Shown piece after piece: positions 10,270 through 20,363 of a stretch of 64,000 nt of DNA; within the stretch, counting starts at the first letter, position 1, and each line of letters starts with the position of its first letter. Location: assembly GCA_024305745.1 (NCBI GenBank), contig JAHRBS010000004.1, positions 620,001 to 684,000 of the forward strand, in the 5' to 3' direction. The notes below the pieces were generated by a model. That model searched no databases and had not been told where the DNA came from. It was given only the letters and a program-made list of their open reading frames with translations. The stretch is from Polyporus tsugae (Eukaryota; Basidiomycota; Agaricomycetes; Polyporales; Polyporaceae). Both the position numbers and the translations under genes were made by a program.

Positions 10270-11238
10270 AGGTCTGTCAGGACAGATCCTGGCCTGGTGC
10301 CCTGCCTTGTGATATACAAAACATAAGTTTTGTTGCATATATTGTGAGTGCTCTTCTACTGTCATTTTGTTTATGTCAGCAGAGGCGCTGGTATCAGGCT
10401 TTGCGGTGTGCTCAAGCTGATTTTATCGTACTTTCGTTTGTGTGATCGGATATTGAGTTCAATGACTTCTAAGGCTTGCATCAATTTGTCGATTGATGAG
10501 GTCTGCTTTGTGGATGTCTGTGGCTCGTCTAATCTAGTCAATGATGGTCTTTGGAGCTGGGTACGAGGTTGAGATTTTTTGCCATAGCCATGCGGGTATT
10601 GCATTCTGGTAGTACGCCAATCTGGCCAGGGGGTCTGTGACTCGACTCTTTCTAATGAGTTCATTGTAGCGTCCGTTGAACTCGTGGATGGTTGGGTGAT
10701 CGGAGAGTTGGAGTTTTCCCAGAGATAGGAGGGCATTGCCGGCTTTATGAAGTGGCAAAAACACCAGTCTAGATTTGGCTTCAAATTCTGCCCACATAGT
10801 TGCTCCTGGGTGCCTTCGTATTTCATCGATCTTGTTTTTGACCCAATATTGCACAGTATCTCCTCCAATGTAGGATAGGGCCATCGTGATCCAGGCATGG
10901 TCGGTGTTGTACTTCCCAGGATTGCCCATAAAGAGAAGGAAGAGTTGGTCAAGAAATTTCTGGGATTTAGATCGATCCCCAGAAAAGATGTCAGGGGCTT
11001 TAATCTTGACTTTTCCTCCTGCCATTTTAGGAATGGGGACTGCATTAAACTGCAGTCCACCAGGTCCTCTAGGTCCTCCAGGTCCGGGAGGTCCTGGTCC
11101 TGGTCCTCCGGATTCAGGATATCCTCCTCCTCCTGGTGGGCCTCTAGATTCGTCTTGAGGTTCCTCATCTTCGGGTTCTTCCTCTGGCCTTTTTCCTTTG
11201 TCTCCTGAGGTGCTTCCAGATATTCCAGCCTCTAGCAT
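10270..11238 (-). pseudogene. Gag (capsid and zinc knuckle) of Gypsy-1
   Basis: An acidic, Pro/Gly-rich leader (EEEPEDEEPQDES and a PGPPGPGGPRGPGG tract) is followed by a retrotransposon Gag core (KAPDIFSGDRSKSQKFLDQL to AYYQNAIPAWLWQKI). Near 10330-10270 there is a CCHC-like knuckle reading CFVYHKAGHQARIC, in which the second Cys is Tyr, a single G to A change (TGT to TAT) that would abolish zinc binding. The ORF1 stop lies a few dozen bases upstream, so ORF1 and Gag are adjacent once Gypsy-2 is removed. Confidence 0.75.
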
Positions 11239-11305
11239 TCTGAGAATGGGTTTGACTCATTGTGCAAGAGTTGAACCATAGGCTGCACTAGCACTGTTGG
11301 AGGGT

Positions 11306-11310
11306 GACTT
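11306..11310. repeat. Target duplication of Gypsy-2 (left copy, GACTT)
   Basis: GACTT directly precedes the left LTR. The identical GACTT follows the right LTR at 18790-18794. Five-bp duplications are typical of Ty3/Gypsy integration. Confidence 0.9.
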
Positions 11311-11728
11311 TGTCACAGCCAAACGACTGTGCCACAAAACAAACAAGAGGGGGAGCTCACTGATGGAGACACACAGAGGGTGGCAACAGAAGTAGAGGAT
11401 AGATTGGCCTAGACTAGAAGGCAGAAGATGGCAGGGGCTGTTAAGCTGCCTACAGATGATGGAGGAATGAACAAGAGACAGAATCTAAGGTCTCTGAGCC
11501 CACATCACAGCCCTTATATACTATATATGACAGGTGCACAGACCATCTGGCTGCAGGGCAGGCTTGGGTACTGATGGCAGGTGAGCCAGTCCAAAAGGAG
11601 AACAAAGAGGTAAGTACTATTACATAATGCAGATCAGTGTCCGGTATGGAGTCCGGAAGTGGGTGACCCCTGGGTTAGGGTTGGTGGCTGTGACTGTGAT
11701 ACCAAATGTGGCGCAAAAAACCGTGACA
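11311..11728 (-). repeat. 3' LTR of Gypsy-2
   Basis: Begins TGTCACAGCC and ends AACCGTGACA, giving the 6-bp inverted ends TGTCAC/GTGACA. It is 418 bp, about 99% identical to the LTR at 18372-18789, and contains the same TATA region. Confidence 0.95.
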
Positions 11729-11741
11729 CTCCCCCCTCCTC
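11729..11741 (-). other. Polypurine tract of Gypsy-2
   Basis: Read on the minus strand, GAGGAGGGGGGAG directly abuts the 3' LTR, the position and composition expected for the primer of plus-strand cDNA synthesis. Confidence 0.85.
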
Positions 11742-11745
11742 AAGG

Positions 11746-13427
11746 CTAAGCTCCAGCCAAGTGATCATACCAAACTTGACGATTAAACTGAGCTTGTACT
11801 GGCCGTGGATTGGTGAGGGATATTGGTTGGACAGCGTCAGGGTGCGAGGTGTGGAATTCATTGAGTAGTTCTTTGCAGTGCTTGACATTCCATACTGGTT
11901 CCCAAGTGGCTTTGCTGATATCGTATCCAACCCATTTCACAAGGTATCGGACATATCCGTAGTAGGTCTTGGAGTCGAGGATCTTTTCAACCTCAAACTC
12001 GTCATGTTCTTCCATCTCTATGGCTGGTGGTTTCGATGGATTACGGTTGCCAATCTCGTCCTCATGGTAGGGGATGAGTTTGGAAGCATGGAAGACAGGG
12101 TGGACCTTGTTTGTGGCTGGGAGTTGTAGATGGAAATCGACTGGCCCAACTTGGTCGACAATTTCGTAGGGCCCATAGTTCTTGCAGATAACTTTGCTGA
12201 TGACTGTTTGATCCTGAGGTCCCTTCCCTTGAGGACTTTGTCCCCAACCTTGAATGGCACTTCACACTTGTGTTTGTTGTAGTATCACTTCATCTGTTCT
12301 GCAGCGAGGGTCAGAGATGCTTGGGCCTGTTCCCAGGCTTCCGTTCAGTACTGGAAGATGTCTTCAAGGGTCGGGAAACCTAGTTCTCTCTGTACATCTG
12401 GGGCCATCTTGGGGTGGTATCTGTATTCCACAAAGAAGGGTGATAAACCGGTAGACTCGTGTGCAGCATTGTTGTAGGAAAACTCTGCAGTGGATAGAAG
12501 GAAGGCCCAATCGTCTGGGCGGTGTTTGATGAAGATCCGTAGGTACTGTTTCAATGACTAGTTGACTCGTTCCGTCTGACCATCGGTTTGGGGGTGATAG
12601 GCTGTTGACATAGAGGCTCGGATGCCCAGCTTCTCACAAAACTCCTTGAAGAGCACACTAGCAAACTGTGTTCCTCGATCTGAAATGATCTGTCGGGGTA
12701 GGCCATAATGTTTGAGTATATGTTTGTAGACAAGCTCTGCCGCATCTGAGGCTGAGAAGTGGTCATCACATGCAAAGAAGTGGGCTCGCTTAGTCAACCG
12801 GTCTACCACCACTACGATGACTGTGTAAACATTGCCGTGTCTGTCACAGGACTCAGGAAGTTGAGTGATAAGGTCGATGCTCCAGATCTCCCATGGCCCA
12901 GCTGGGACTTCATTTGGCTGCAGTAGTCTGAAGGGAGGGTTGTGTGAGGCTTTGTTACGTTGGCATGTATCGCACCCCTTGACGTACTTCTTGACATCGA
13001 TTGACATTTCAGGCCACTAGTAGTTGCGGCTAATAAGTTCCTAGGTCTTTCATTGGCCAGGGTGCCCAGTGAGTGTGGTGTCATAGTGGAGTTTGAGCAG
13101 CTCCAGTTGTAGTTCCTGGTCTTTTGGGACATAGACCTTTCCCCTATAGAGCAGGAGACCATTCTCGAAGTTCCATTCTTGCAGTGGTTTTCCAAACTCC
13201 CGAGGGCCGCTATTGAGCAGTGCCTTATAATCCTTGGTCATTGTGTCATCTTCGAGTGCCTTCTTGACCTTGTCCAGTAGTTGTTTGTCATCAACTTCAG
13301 AGGTGTGGGTGGTTTGCATGGCTTTGATGGCAAAAAACTCCGGCTTCAGCAGTGTTCGACCATCATTGTTGCTGCTTACCCCCTCCTTATGATCTGGCCT
13401 CCTGGACAGAGGGTCGGCACAAAGCAT
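11746..13427 (-). pseudogene. Integrase and chromodomain of Gypsy-2 (several stops)
   Basis: Zinc-module Cys pair at GCDTCQRNK, catalytic core with D at SIDLITQLP, D at ISDRGTQF and E at YHPQTDGQTERVN. A C-terminal domain (12260-12018) leads to a chromodomain (12015-11746) with the core RYLVKWVGYDISKATWEP. Around 13050-13007 three stops fall within about 15 codons at positions where relatives have Trp or Gln; each is a single C to T or G to A change. The chromodomain itself is intact and ends just short of the polypurine tract. Confidence 0.85.
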
Positions 13428-13481
13428 TGTCTTGCCGGGTCGGTGTCATAGGTTGAAGTTGAAATGGGAAAGGAATAAACT

Positions 13482-15000
13482 CTAGCGAGCTTGGCGACGA
13501 GTGAGCTTCTGGGCCTGCCAGAAGTAGGTGAGGTTAAGGTGATCAAACCAGATCTCAACCAGCTCAGGGTGTCCCTCCAGGTAGTGGTGATATTTCTCCA
13601 AAGAGTGTATAATGGCTAGTAACTCCTTGTTATAGATCTCATAGTTGTGTTCATGCTCATTCAAGGACTTGGAGTAAAACACTACTGGGTGCCATAGTTT
13701 ATCTTTGCCCAACTGTTCCAGTACTGCCTCTGTGGCGAAGTCAGATGAGTCTGTTTCCAGGCGGAAAGGTGCAGTGTCATTGGGGATTTGGAGGATCGGA
13801 GCAGTGGTGAAGGCGGTCTTGAGGCTCTGGAAGGCGTTTTCTTGGTCTTCTCCCCACTGCCAAGGTGCGTCCTTGCAGGTGAGAACTGTGAGCGGGCGAG
13901 CTATCTTTGAGAAGTCCTTGATAAAACGTCGGTAGAAGTTGGCAAGGCCAAGGAATGCCTGTACATGCTTGACTTTGGTCAGCGTTGGCCAGTTCTTTAC
14001 ACCTTCAACCTTGGCTGGGTCCATTGTGATGGAATCCTTTGAGATGATCAGCCCAAGGAATTCAACTGACTGTTGTTCAAACTTGCACTTCTCAGGCTTA
14101 ATGAAGAGATCGTTTTGCACTTCTCAGGCTTAATGAAGAGATCGAAACTTGCACTTCTCAGGCTTAATGAAGAGATCGTTCAGGCTTAATGAAGAGATCG
14201 TTTGCCTGTAGTTTCTGGAGCACTCGTTCTGTGAGTTGCCGGTGGAGTGTGAGGTCATCTGTGAAGATGAGGATATTGTCGATGTAAACTACCACATGTC
14301 CCATAGCAATCTCCTCCTTGAGGATCTCATTCATCATAGCCTAGAAGGTGCTTGGGGCATTGCAAAGACCAAAAGTCATCACTGTTGGCTTGTACAGACC
14401 ACGGTGAGTGATAAACGCTGTCTTTTCTTCATCTCCTTCCCATATACAAACATTGTTGTACCCCCACCTCAGGTCCAGCGAGGTGAAGATTGATGACTGA
14501 GATAAACGGTCGATAAGGTCCGGCGGGATCCGTGGTATAGGGAACTTGTCCTTCTTGGTGACAGCATTGAGGGCATGGTAGTCCTATACCAGTCGCAGGC
14601 TGCCATCCTTTTTCTTGACAAAGAATACAGGAGCAGCAGCCGGGCTCTTTGACCTTTGGATATATCCCTTAGCTTCCTGTTCATTGATCCATCCATCAAG
14701 GGAGTTCCATTCCTGGGGGTTGAGTGGGTAAAGCTTTGCTGGCTTTGGCAGTGTTGCTCCTTCCACAAACTTGATGGGGTGGTCATAGGGCTTGCGAGTT
14801 GGTATCTGCTCTGACACTGTCTTGGAAAACACATCACCATACTGATGATAGTGGGTAGGCACATGATTAGACCAGTAGTCCTTGTCTTGGCTTCCTGGCA
14901 CTGGTGTTCCTTCCTTCTTCTCCTCAATCCGTGTTTGCAGAGCGCGGGCGTTAGGGTCATCAGAAAACTGCATCCAATGTACAAACTGTTTGGCACTGTC
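13482..15000 (-). pseudogene. Reverse transcriptase / RNase H of Gypsy-2 (catalytic Asp lost)
   Basis: The RT fingers (ERAT-like KLYPLNPQEWNSLDGWI, then FFVKKKDGSLRLV) lie at 14973-14584. The palm holds TSLDLRWGYNNV and the catalytic box, which reads VVYIDNILIF instead of YIDD or YMDD. The altered codon is AAT at 14277-14275, one G to A change from GAT. The thumb and RNase H (14120-13482) contain FRLETDSSDFATEAVL. An imperfect tandem repeat (14084-14200) disrupts the frame between palm and thumb. Loss of the second catalytic Asp would abolish polymerisation. Confidence 0.85.
14084..14200. repeat. Tandem repeat of about 28 bp inside the Gypsy-2 reverse transcriptase
   Basis: The word CTCAGGCTTAATGAAGAG recurs. 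Three units extend back to GCACTTCT (near 14084, 14117 and 14151) and a fourth shorter one begins at CAGGCTTAATGAAGAG near 14180, with spacers of different lengths. The single-copy sequence encodes the FIKPEKCKFE segment. The amplification shifts frame and looks like replication slippage. Confidence 0.85.
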
Positions 15001-15033
15001 CCAGGGCTTGCGGTCTAGCTGACCGTAGGTGTC

Positions 15034-15519
15034 TCATGCAAACTCCTCTAGTCGGGGCTCCTCCACCATCCAGATTTCTTTGTCCTGTACCAAAACTGGG
15101 CTGGATAGACAGGTGTGTGGGCAGCGTGTAAACTTTACTTGACCCGCCTTCCAATTGACTTCTGGGTTGTGTTCCCGGAGGAAAGTCATGCCAATAATGA
15201 TATTCCGGTTTCCTATATCTGTGACCAGAAAGGACTGCCAACTAGTGTGGTTGTCGATTGTGACAAGACACCGGACATAGTGCATGATCAGACCCTTCTT
15301 GTTCTCCATTGCATCAGCATTAAACACTCATATCTCTTGTGAGAGGTGTCGTAATTCCAGGCCATGTTCCTGAACAAAACGATAGTGTGCAAAACTCAAA
15401 TAGGCTCCACAATCTAGGAGCCCTTCTGACTGGATTTCACGTATTCCTTGCCTGAGGGTGAGTTTTAAATCGAGTGACTGTCGCTGTCTGCGTGATGAAG
15501 CGAGATATAGATAGTTCAA
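15034..15519 (-). pseudogene. Protease domain of Gypsy-2
   Basis: Two open stretches (15519-15328 and 15327-15034) carry GLLDCGAYLSFAHYRF and, downstream, NRNIIIGMTFLREHNPEVNW. The active-site box reads D-C-G where D-S-G or D-T-G is expected. An in-frame stop separates the two halves. It lies between Gag and reverse transcriptase as in other chromoviruses. Confidence 0.75.
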
Positions 15520-15675
15520 TTTAGGTACAAATGATTCCTCTAGGTGGTTTACATTACTAATACATATGGATTGGATGTTATAGCCAGTCCCCGTTACATC
15601 CGCTGGAGAAAATCCTGCTCATTGGTCTCGACAATCCGTGCAGTGGTTTTCTGATGCTCTTGCTTGCTCCTGAGT

Positions 15676-18337
15676 TCAAACTCCTTGAGTGTGTTGACAA
15701 CAAACTCTATTTTGGTCATCGGCCTTGGTTTCTTCCTCAATGGCGTGTATCTTGGTTGGTGCAACACCCTTGCCTTTGGAGTCGGGAAGCTCGTAGTACC
15801 CCTTGTATACCGGGTTGCAACACTTGGTGCCAGACTTGTAAGGATGTTTGCCGCACCAGAAGCACATCTTCTTGGCTAGCCAGTCTTCTTGTTCCTTGAA
15901 GAGCTTCTCCAGCTTGTGCATTGCATCGATGTCCATGGCATCGGGATCTCTGGCAGCTCTTGAAGAGGAGGCGGCCTTGTGGTACTTGTTTCCTCGGTAG
16001 TTCATCTCAATCTCGAGCACCCAGTCAAGGAAGTTCTCCCACTTTGTCGGGATAGTAAACAGTGACAAGGAGCAGTGGGTGATCATAGTGGTATGGAGGT
16101 CGCCCTTGCACTGAGCGTCAATATGATGAATGAGCTCCACGTCAGAGTAACCAGACTTGATGGCAAAACGGCAGAAGTTCTCCGCAAACAAGGCAAGGGA
16201 CGAGTGGGACTTAGCACACAGTTCCTCCAAAGACTGTTGAGCAGACTTCTCTGATGCTAGTTCCCGGTATCCGCTCTTGAGCCGGTCAATGAAACTGGTC
16301 CAGGTGCCAAGGTAGGTGTTGTCTGCAGCTTTTTGGGCATAGTCATCCATGTATGACTGGGCTTCTCCTTCCAAGAACAATAAAGCGGTGGTGATCTTGT
16401 CATTGTCCATTATGATGTTCTGGTACCGGAACCAAATGCCAAGTTTCTGGAACCATTGCTCCACCATAAGATCCGGGGTTTTGCCTTTAAACTTAGGAGG
16501 GTCCGCAATTAGGGAATAGCAAGGGTATTAGAAACCCTCAAGGGTTATGGAGGGTTTGGACCAAGGGTAAGGGTAGGGGTCAGCTTTGACTGATCCTTGA
16601 TAAAACCCTTACCTTTGCCAAGGGTCAGAGGGTATAGCAGGGGTGCTGCAAGGGTATAGCTGAACAAGTATATGCAGAGAAAATATAGTGCAAAGTTGTA
16701 CATTAAGGAGGTGATATAGCTTTGTCTATTCTTATATGCTTGTATATAGTACCTCAGAGTATATACAGCTAACTAAAGCTTATTTGAACAAAAAACCCTT
16801 AGGGGTCAAGGGTAAGGGTATGTAAAAGTAAGGGTAGAGGGTCGGCAAGTCTGCACCTTTGACAAAACCCTTACCCTTGATCAAGGGTTGACCCCTGCTA
16901 TTCCCTATCCGCGATTCTAGGCCAGTGGGTGTTGTGCGATGGGACAGTTGCCGGGGCCATGCGGATAGGTGCCGTGGTTGGGTGGGCAATGAGGGAAGCG
17001 ACTTGCATTTTCAGTTCCTTGATCACCTCAATAAGCATCATAGTGTTGGTTTTGAGGACGTCCATCTCCATTTTGAGGACTTCCCTCTCGGCCTTGAGTG
17101 TATCATTCTCTGTTTCCAAGTCGTAACAGCGGGTTTCCAGGTTATCCAGGTTCCTACAAAGTGTTGCATGGGTGACAAACTTTTCTTGTTGGGTTCGGAG
17201 ATTATGGATGTCAACAACAGTTGAGTTTTGGTGTTCGTACATTTTGTTTCCTAGCTGGTTGTAGACTTCCACAATATCCTTCCTGACCATGTTGTTGGTT
17301 ACTGCTAGCAACCAATTGATGTATGAGGCATGGATTTTGAAGTGTGTACCCGATACTCGGATTGCCTCTTTGAGTGTGTTGTACTCTACGCCTTGAAAGG
17401 ACCAGGTTGTGGGTTCCCGCATTGATTCAAGGGTCGGTGTTGATGACAGCGGGCGTGTGGGGTGTTGAGATGCTGGCCAGGGAGTTGTTTCTGTTTCGGA
17501 TGGGTTTCTTCCACTGGGTGGGGTGCATGGTTCATTGGGCCCAAAGGCATCCATTGGGAGAACTTCAAAGCGAGACATGATATATTCCAAACTCCAGGGG
17601 TTGTTGTACCAAAGGGGAGACTACAGGACAATCCAGTCTAAGTACCCAAACTTGTCTAGCTCAACAATTGTGTTCACTACTCTAGGGAAGTGTTGTCCTA
17701 AACCCAAAAACTTTATCTTTCCAAACTCCTTGCAGAATCAGTTGATGCTCTGCTATTGATGGTGGGTCCAGTTGGGTCCACTGTGGTTGATGTTGTCACT
17801 GATCCACTCCAGTTGGTTGCCAACACATTGGATGGCCAGACAATGGTCGTGCGGAAGGTTGTCGAGTAGCACCTTGCGGTTGAAGACAGCTTAGAGGCAC
17901 TTGAGGATGGCATGGGCCTTGGTCTCGATGATAGCGAGGTTGTCGTTGACGTTGGTGCGGGTGAAAGCTGGGAGTGGTGCAGCAGAGATGCGGCACGCAA
18001 GGGGGATAGGTAGTGGTAGAACAGGGGTTGGTAGCGTGGGTGTGGGTGCCTAGACACGGGGTGTGTTGGGCAAAGGTTGGGCGTAGGGGACAGATTGAGG
18101 CAGAGCCTTGTGATGAGGGACCAGAGGTGCGTGCTCCCGAAGGCGGTAGTGAAGGCGATCCTCAGCAGAGTCCACAAGTACGCAGGATATCTGGTCCTGG
18201 ACTGGGAGATGACCGTGCCTCTTGAAGTGGCAACGGGTAAACTCCTGGAGGTCTTGCTCCTTGGAGGGAATGGGGGATGATAAATGTGTATAAAACTCCT
18301 GGGGGGAAGAGAGACGGCTGGCTAGTGACTTGGGCAC
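15676..18337 (-). pseudogene. Gag of Gypsy-2 (nonsense codons, split by a MITE)
   Basis: The frame starts at ATG 18337 (MPKSLASRLSSPQEF), 22 nt past the primer-binding site. It can be read to 15676 across four stops (TAG or TAA, each one C to T change from CAG or CAA) and across the MITE at 16510-16907. Removing the MITE and one target copy rejoins the frame at RIAD-PPKFKGKTPDLMVEQW. The middle has a coiled-coil-like Leu/Glu stretch (ETENDTLKAEREVLKME). The C-terminal half is a Gag core (FLEGEAQSYMDDYAQKA) with a Cys/His knuckle (CFWCGKH, then Cys). Its role is capsid formation. Confidence 0.8.
16510..16907. mobile_element. hAT-type MITE inside Gypsy-2 gag
   Basis: A 398-bp insertion with 17-bp terminal inverted repeats, TAGGGAATAGCAAGGGT at the left and the inverse TAGGGAATAGCAGGGGT at the right (one mismatch). 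It is flanked by the 8-bp duplication TCCGCAAT / TCCGCGAT, with one G to A difference. Eight-bp duplications are characteristic of the hAT superfamily. Both subterminal regions are packed with AAGGGTAAGGGT-like words. No coding capacity is seen, so it would need a transposase in trans. Confidence 0.85.
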
Positions 18338-18358
18338 TAAACCAGGGGCCTAGGTGTG

Positions 18359-18369
18359 AGATTCTGTCT
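18359..18369 (-). other. Self-priming primer-binding site of Gypsy-2
   Basis: Two bases inside the 5' LTR boundary, the minus strand reads AGACAGAATCT. This is the exact 11-nt complement of AGATTCTGTCT at 18547-18537 in the LTR, which lies about 34 nt downstream of the TATA box and so is the probable 5' end of the element RNA. In Tf1-type elements the RNA primes its own reverse transcription from such a match. No tRNA 3'-end match (starting TGG) is evident. Confidence 0.8.
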
Positions 18370-18371
18370 AA

Positions 18372-18789
18372 TGTCACAGCCAAACGACTGTGCCACAAAA
18401 CAAACAAGAGGGGGAGCTCACTGATGGAGACACACAGAGGGTGGCAACAGAAGTAGAGGATAGATTGGCCTAGACTAGAAGGCAGAGGATGGCAGGGGCT
18501 GTTAAGCTGCCTACAGATGATGGAGGAATGAACAAGAGACAGAATCTAAGGTCTCTGAGCCCACATCACAGCCCTTATATACTATACATGACAGGTGCAC
18601 AGACCATCTGGCTGCAGGGCAGGCTTGGGTACTGATGGCAGGTGAGCCAGTCCAAAAGGAGAACAAAAAGGTAAGTACTATTACATAATGCAGATCAGTG
18701 TCCGGTATGGAGTCCGGAAGTGGGTGACCCCTGGGTTAGGGTTGGTGGCTGTGACTGTGGTACCAAATGTGGCGCAAAAAACCGTGACA
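18372..18789 (-). repeat. 5' LTR of Gypsy-2
   Basis: 418 bp with TGTCAC/GTGACA ends, followed by the target copy GACTT at 18790-18794. It contains the element promoter. The four differences seen from the other LTR are all transitions. Confidence 0.95.
18537..18581 (-). promoter_or_regulatory. Promoter of Gypsy-2: TATA box and predicted RNA start
   Basis: TATATAA read on the minus strand at 18581-18575. The self-priming word AGATTCTGTCT begins at 18547, 34 nt downstream, which fits a TATA-directed start. The identity of the RNA start is inferred from the primer-binding-site match. Confidence 0.65.
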
Positions 18790-18794
18790 GACTT

Positions 18795-20363
18795 CTGTTC
18801 TTTTTGGGAAGAGTTCCTCAATATGAGTGGTATTAACGAGGAGGTAGACAATGGTTTGTCTGTCCATACTGCTGGGGTTGTTGCAAATGGTGGCGACCAC
18901 ATCCTCGGCGGTCTGCTTGTCGGGGTCCCATGAGCCTGTATAGTCTCCTCCTTTGAACGAGAATGCGTATCTGGCAACACGGGTTTGGACATAACTGTGT
19001 GTTGTGTCCATGAGTGTGGCTTCTGGTTCTGATGAGTGTTTAGAGGCCAGACTATGGTTTGTTGTAGGTGATTCGGGTGATTGTTGTTCTTTTGGAATGG
19101 TTGTCGCTTCACGTGTTTCTGGTGTCTGTTCTTCCAGGGAGGTTGTTTGCTCTGTCACTTCTAGAGTGACTGGAGGTAGCATCTTAGTTACAAGCTTTAG
19201 TGAAGCAATTTGGCTCGTTGGTGTGATTGGGCTGCCTGTGGGTGTCCTTGGCGCAGCTTTGACAGCTTTGAATATCTTATATGTGAATGTGGTTTTGATG
19301 ATCTTTTCCTGTTTGAGCATTGTTTGTATGAGTTCACCCATGTAGTTAATGCTATCTGCAATGTGTTGATATCTTTCTCATAGAAGCACAGTGTCCACCC
19401 TCGAGTTTTTTTGTGTTGATCCTGGTTCTTAGTCGTGTGATATGCGTGTATCTTTCCTAGGCACAATAGTTCCATGCTAGACATACACTACTTGGTTAGT
19501 TTGTCTTCTGTGTAGGTTCAGAAGCCTCTTAGCGTCGAGGTATTTCTGAAGTGCAGTGAGGTCGTGTCAGAGTGTGGGGTCTGTTAAGTTGGTTGGGTCG
19601 AAGATGTAGTTCTTGAGATACCAAATTTGGTTTTCAATAAACTGTGCAAATGGATCTGGGAGTACGACGTAAGGTAGTGTGATTCAAAATGCCCAGGTGT
19701 TGAATATGCCCTCAATCGCTTGGAGATGATCGAGTGCATTTCGAACTAGGTCTGAATCATATCCTGGGTTGTTGCCTTGGATGTCTCTGAGGTTGCTGTG
19801 TACAATGGTGAATAGATCCCAGATGTGAACTGGTGTCTGCTGTTTGAATCAAAAGAGGCCTTTTGTAGAGGTCTTGCTATCAGCTTTTGAGGATGGTTCT
19901 GTTGAATGGGTACTTCCGGAGTCTATTCTTTCGATTGGGAGTACAATTCCTAACTTGCGAACGACATCTTTCTTAGCTTGGGATAGTCTGACTTCTTGCC
20001 AAAGAGGACTTGATCGGAGTACTCAGGGTTGTGTTGTGCTGGACGAGGGTGTTTCTATCAAGGGTAATCTTTCTCCTTGTAGTGTACCACTACTTGGTTG
20101 GGGGTTCCTTGGTCGAAGTGGTGGTGTGTCTGGTAGGACTGCTTGTGGTCCTCTGCATCTGGGGTCTTTGGGTGGCGGCGTCAGTGGCCTAACTGTTTCC
20201 TCTTCCATTGTCCTGAACCGATGTGTGATGGTCAGACGGACTCTCTGAGTCGCTTCTGGCTGGCTAGTGTAGTGTGGAAAGTTTGCGAAAATATTGGTCG
20301 GAGGTCTTTCACAGTTGTGGAAGAGCTTTCTATTGATCCAATCAATTTTCGCTAGTGGGTTCA
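18795..20363 (-). pseudogene. Gag-like ORF1 of Gypsy-1 (multiple transition stops)
   Basis: A single frame can be followed from about 20363 (NPLAKIDWINRKLFHNCE) to 18795 and, after removing Gypsy-2, to a stop at about 11264 (EELFPKRTEVTLQQC). Several in-frame stops occur where CAG, CAA or TGG would be expected (for example LL-stop-ERYQHIADSINYMGE). Features include a Pro-rich tract (RPLTPPPKDP) and a Ser/Thr/Pro-rich hinge (TPETREATTIPKEQQSPES). No known domain is recognised. Its position ahead of Gag suggests an N-terminal Gag region or a separate ORF1. Confidence 0.55.

Larger units (their letters stand above)
11311..18789 (-). mobile_element. Gypsy-2: structurally complete Ty3/Gypsy chromovirus inserted in Gypsy-1
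   Basis: A 7,479-bp element with two 418-bp LTRs and a GACTT target duplication. On the minus strand the order is 5' LTR (18789-18372), self-priming primer-binding site, Gag (18337-15676, interrupted by a MITE), protease, reverse transcriptase/RNase H, integrase, chromodomain, polypurine tract and 3' LTR (11728-11311). I count four differences between the LTRs, all transitions, so insertion was recent. The internal region carries many nonsense codons and a catalytic-site change in the reverse transcriptase, so this copy is not autonomous. Confidence 0.95.

Noticed and set aside
16510..16907. Interstitial telomere repeat
   Set aside because: The AGGGT words are imperfect and lie within a MITE with inverted ends and a target duplication, which explains them better.
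18340..18371. tRNA-type primer-binding site next to the Gypsy-2 LTR
   Set aside because: No TGG-starting tRNA complement is present; the self-complementary 11-nt match explains the site.
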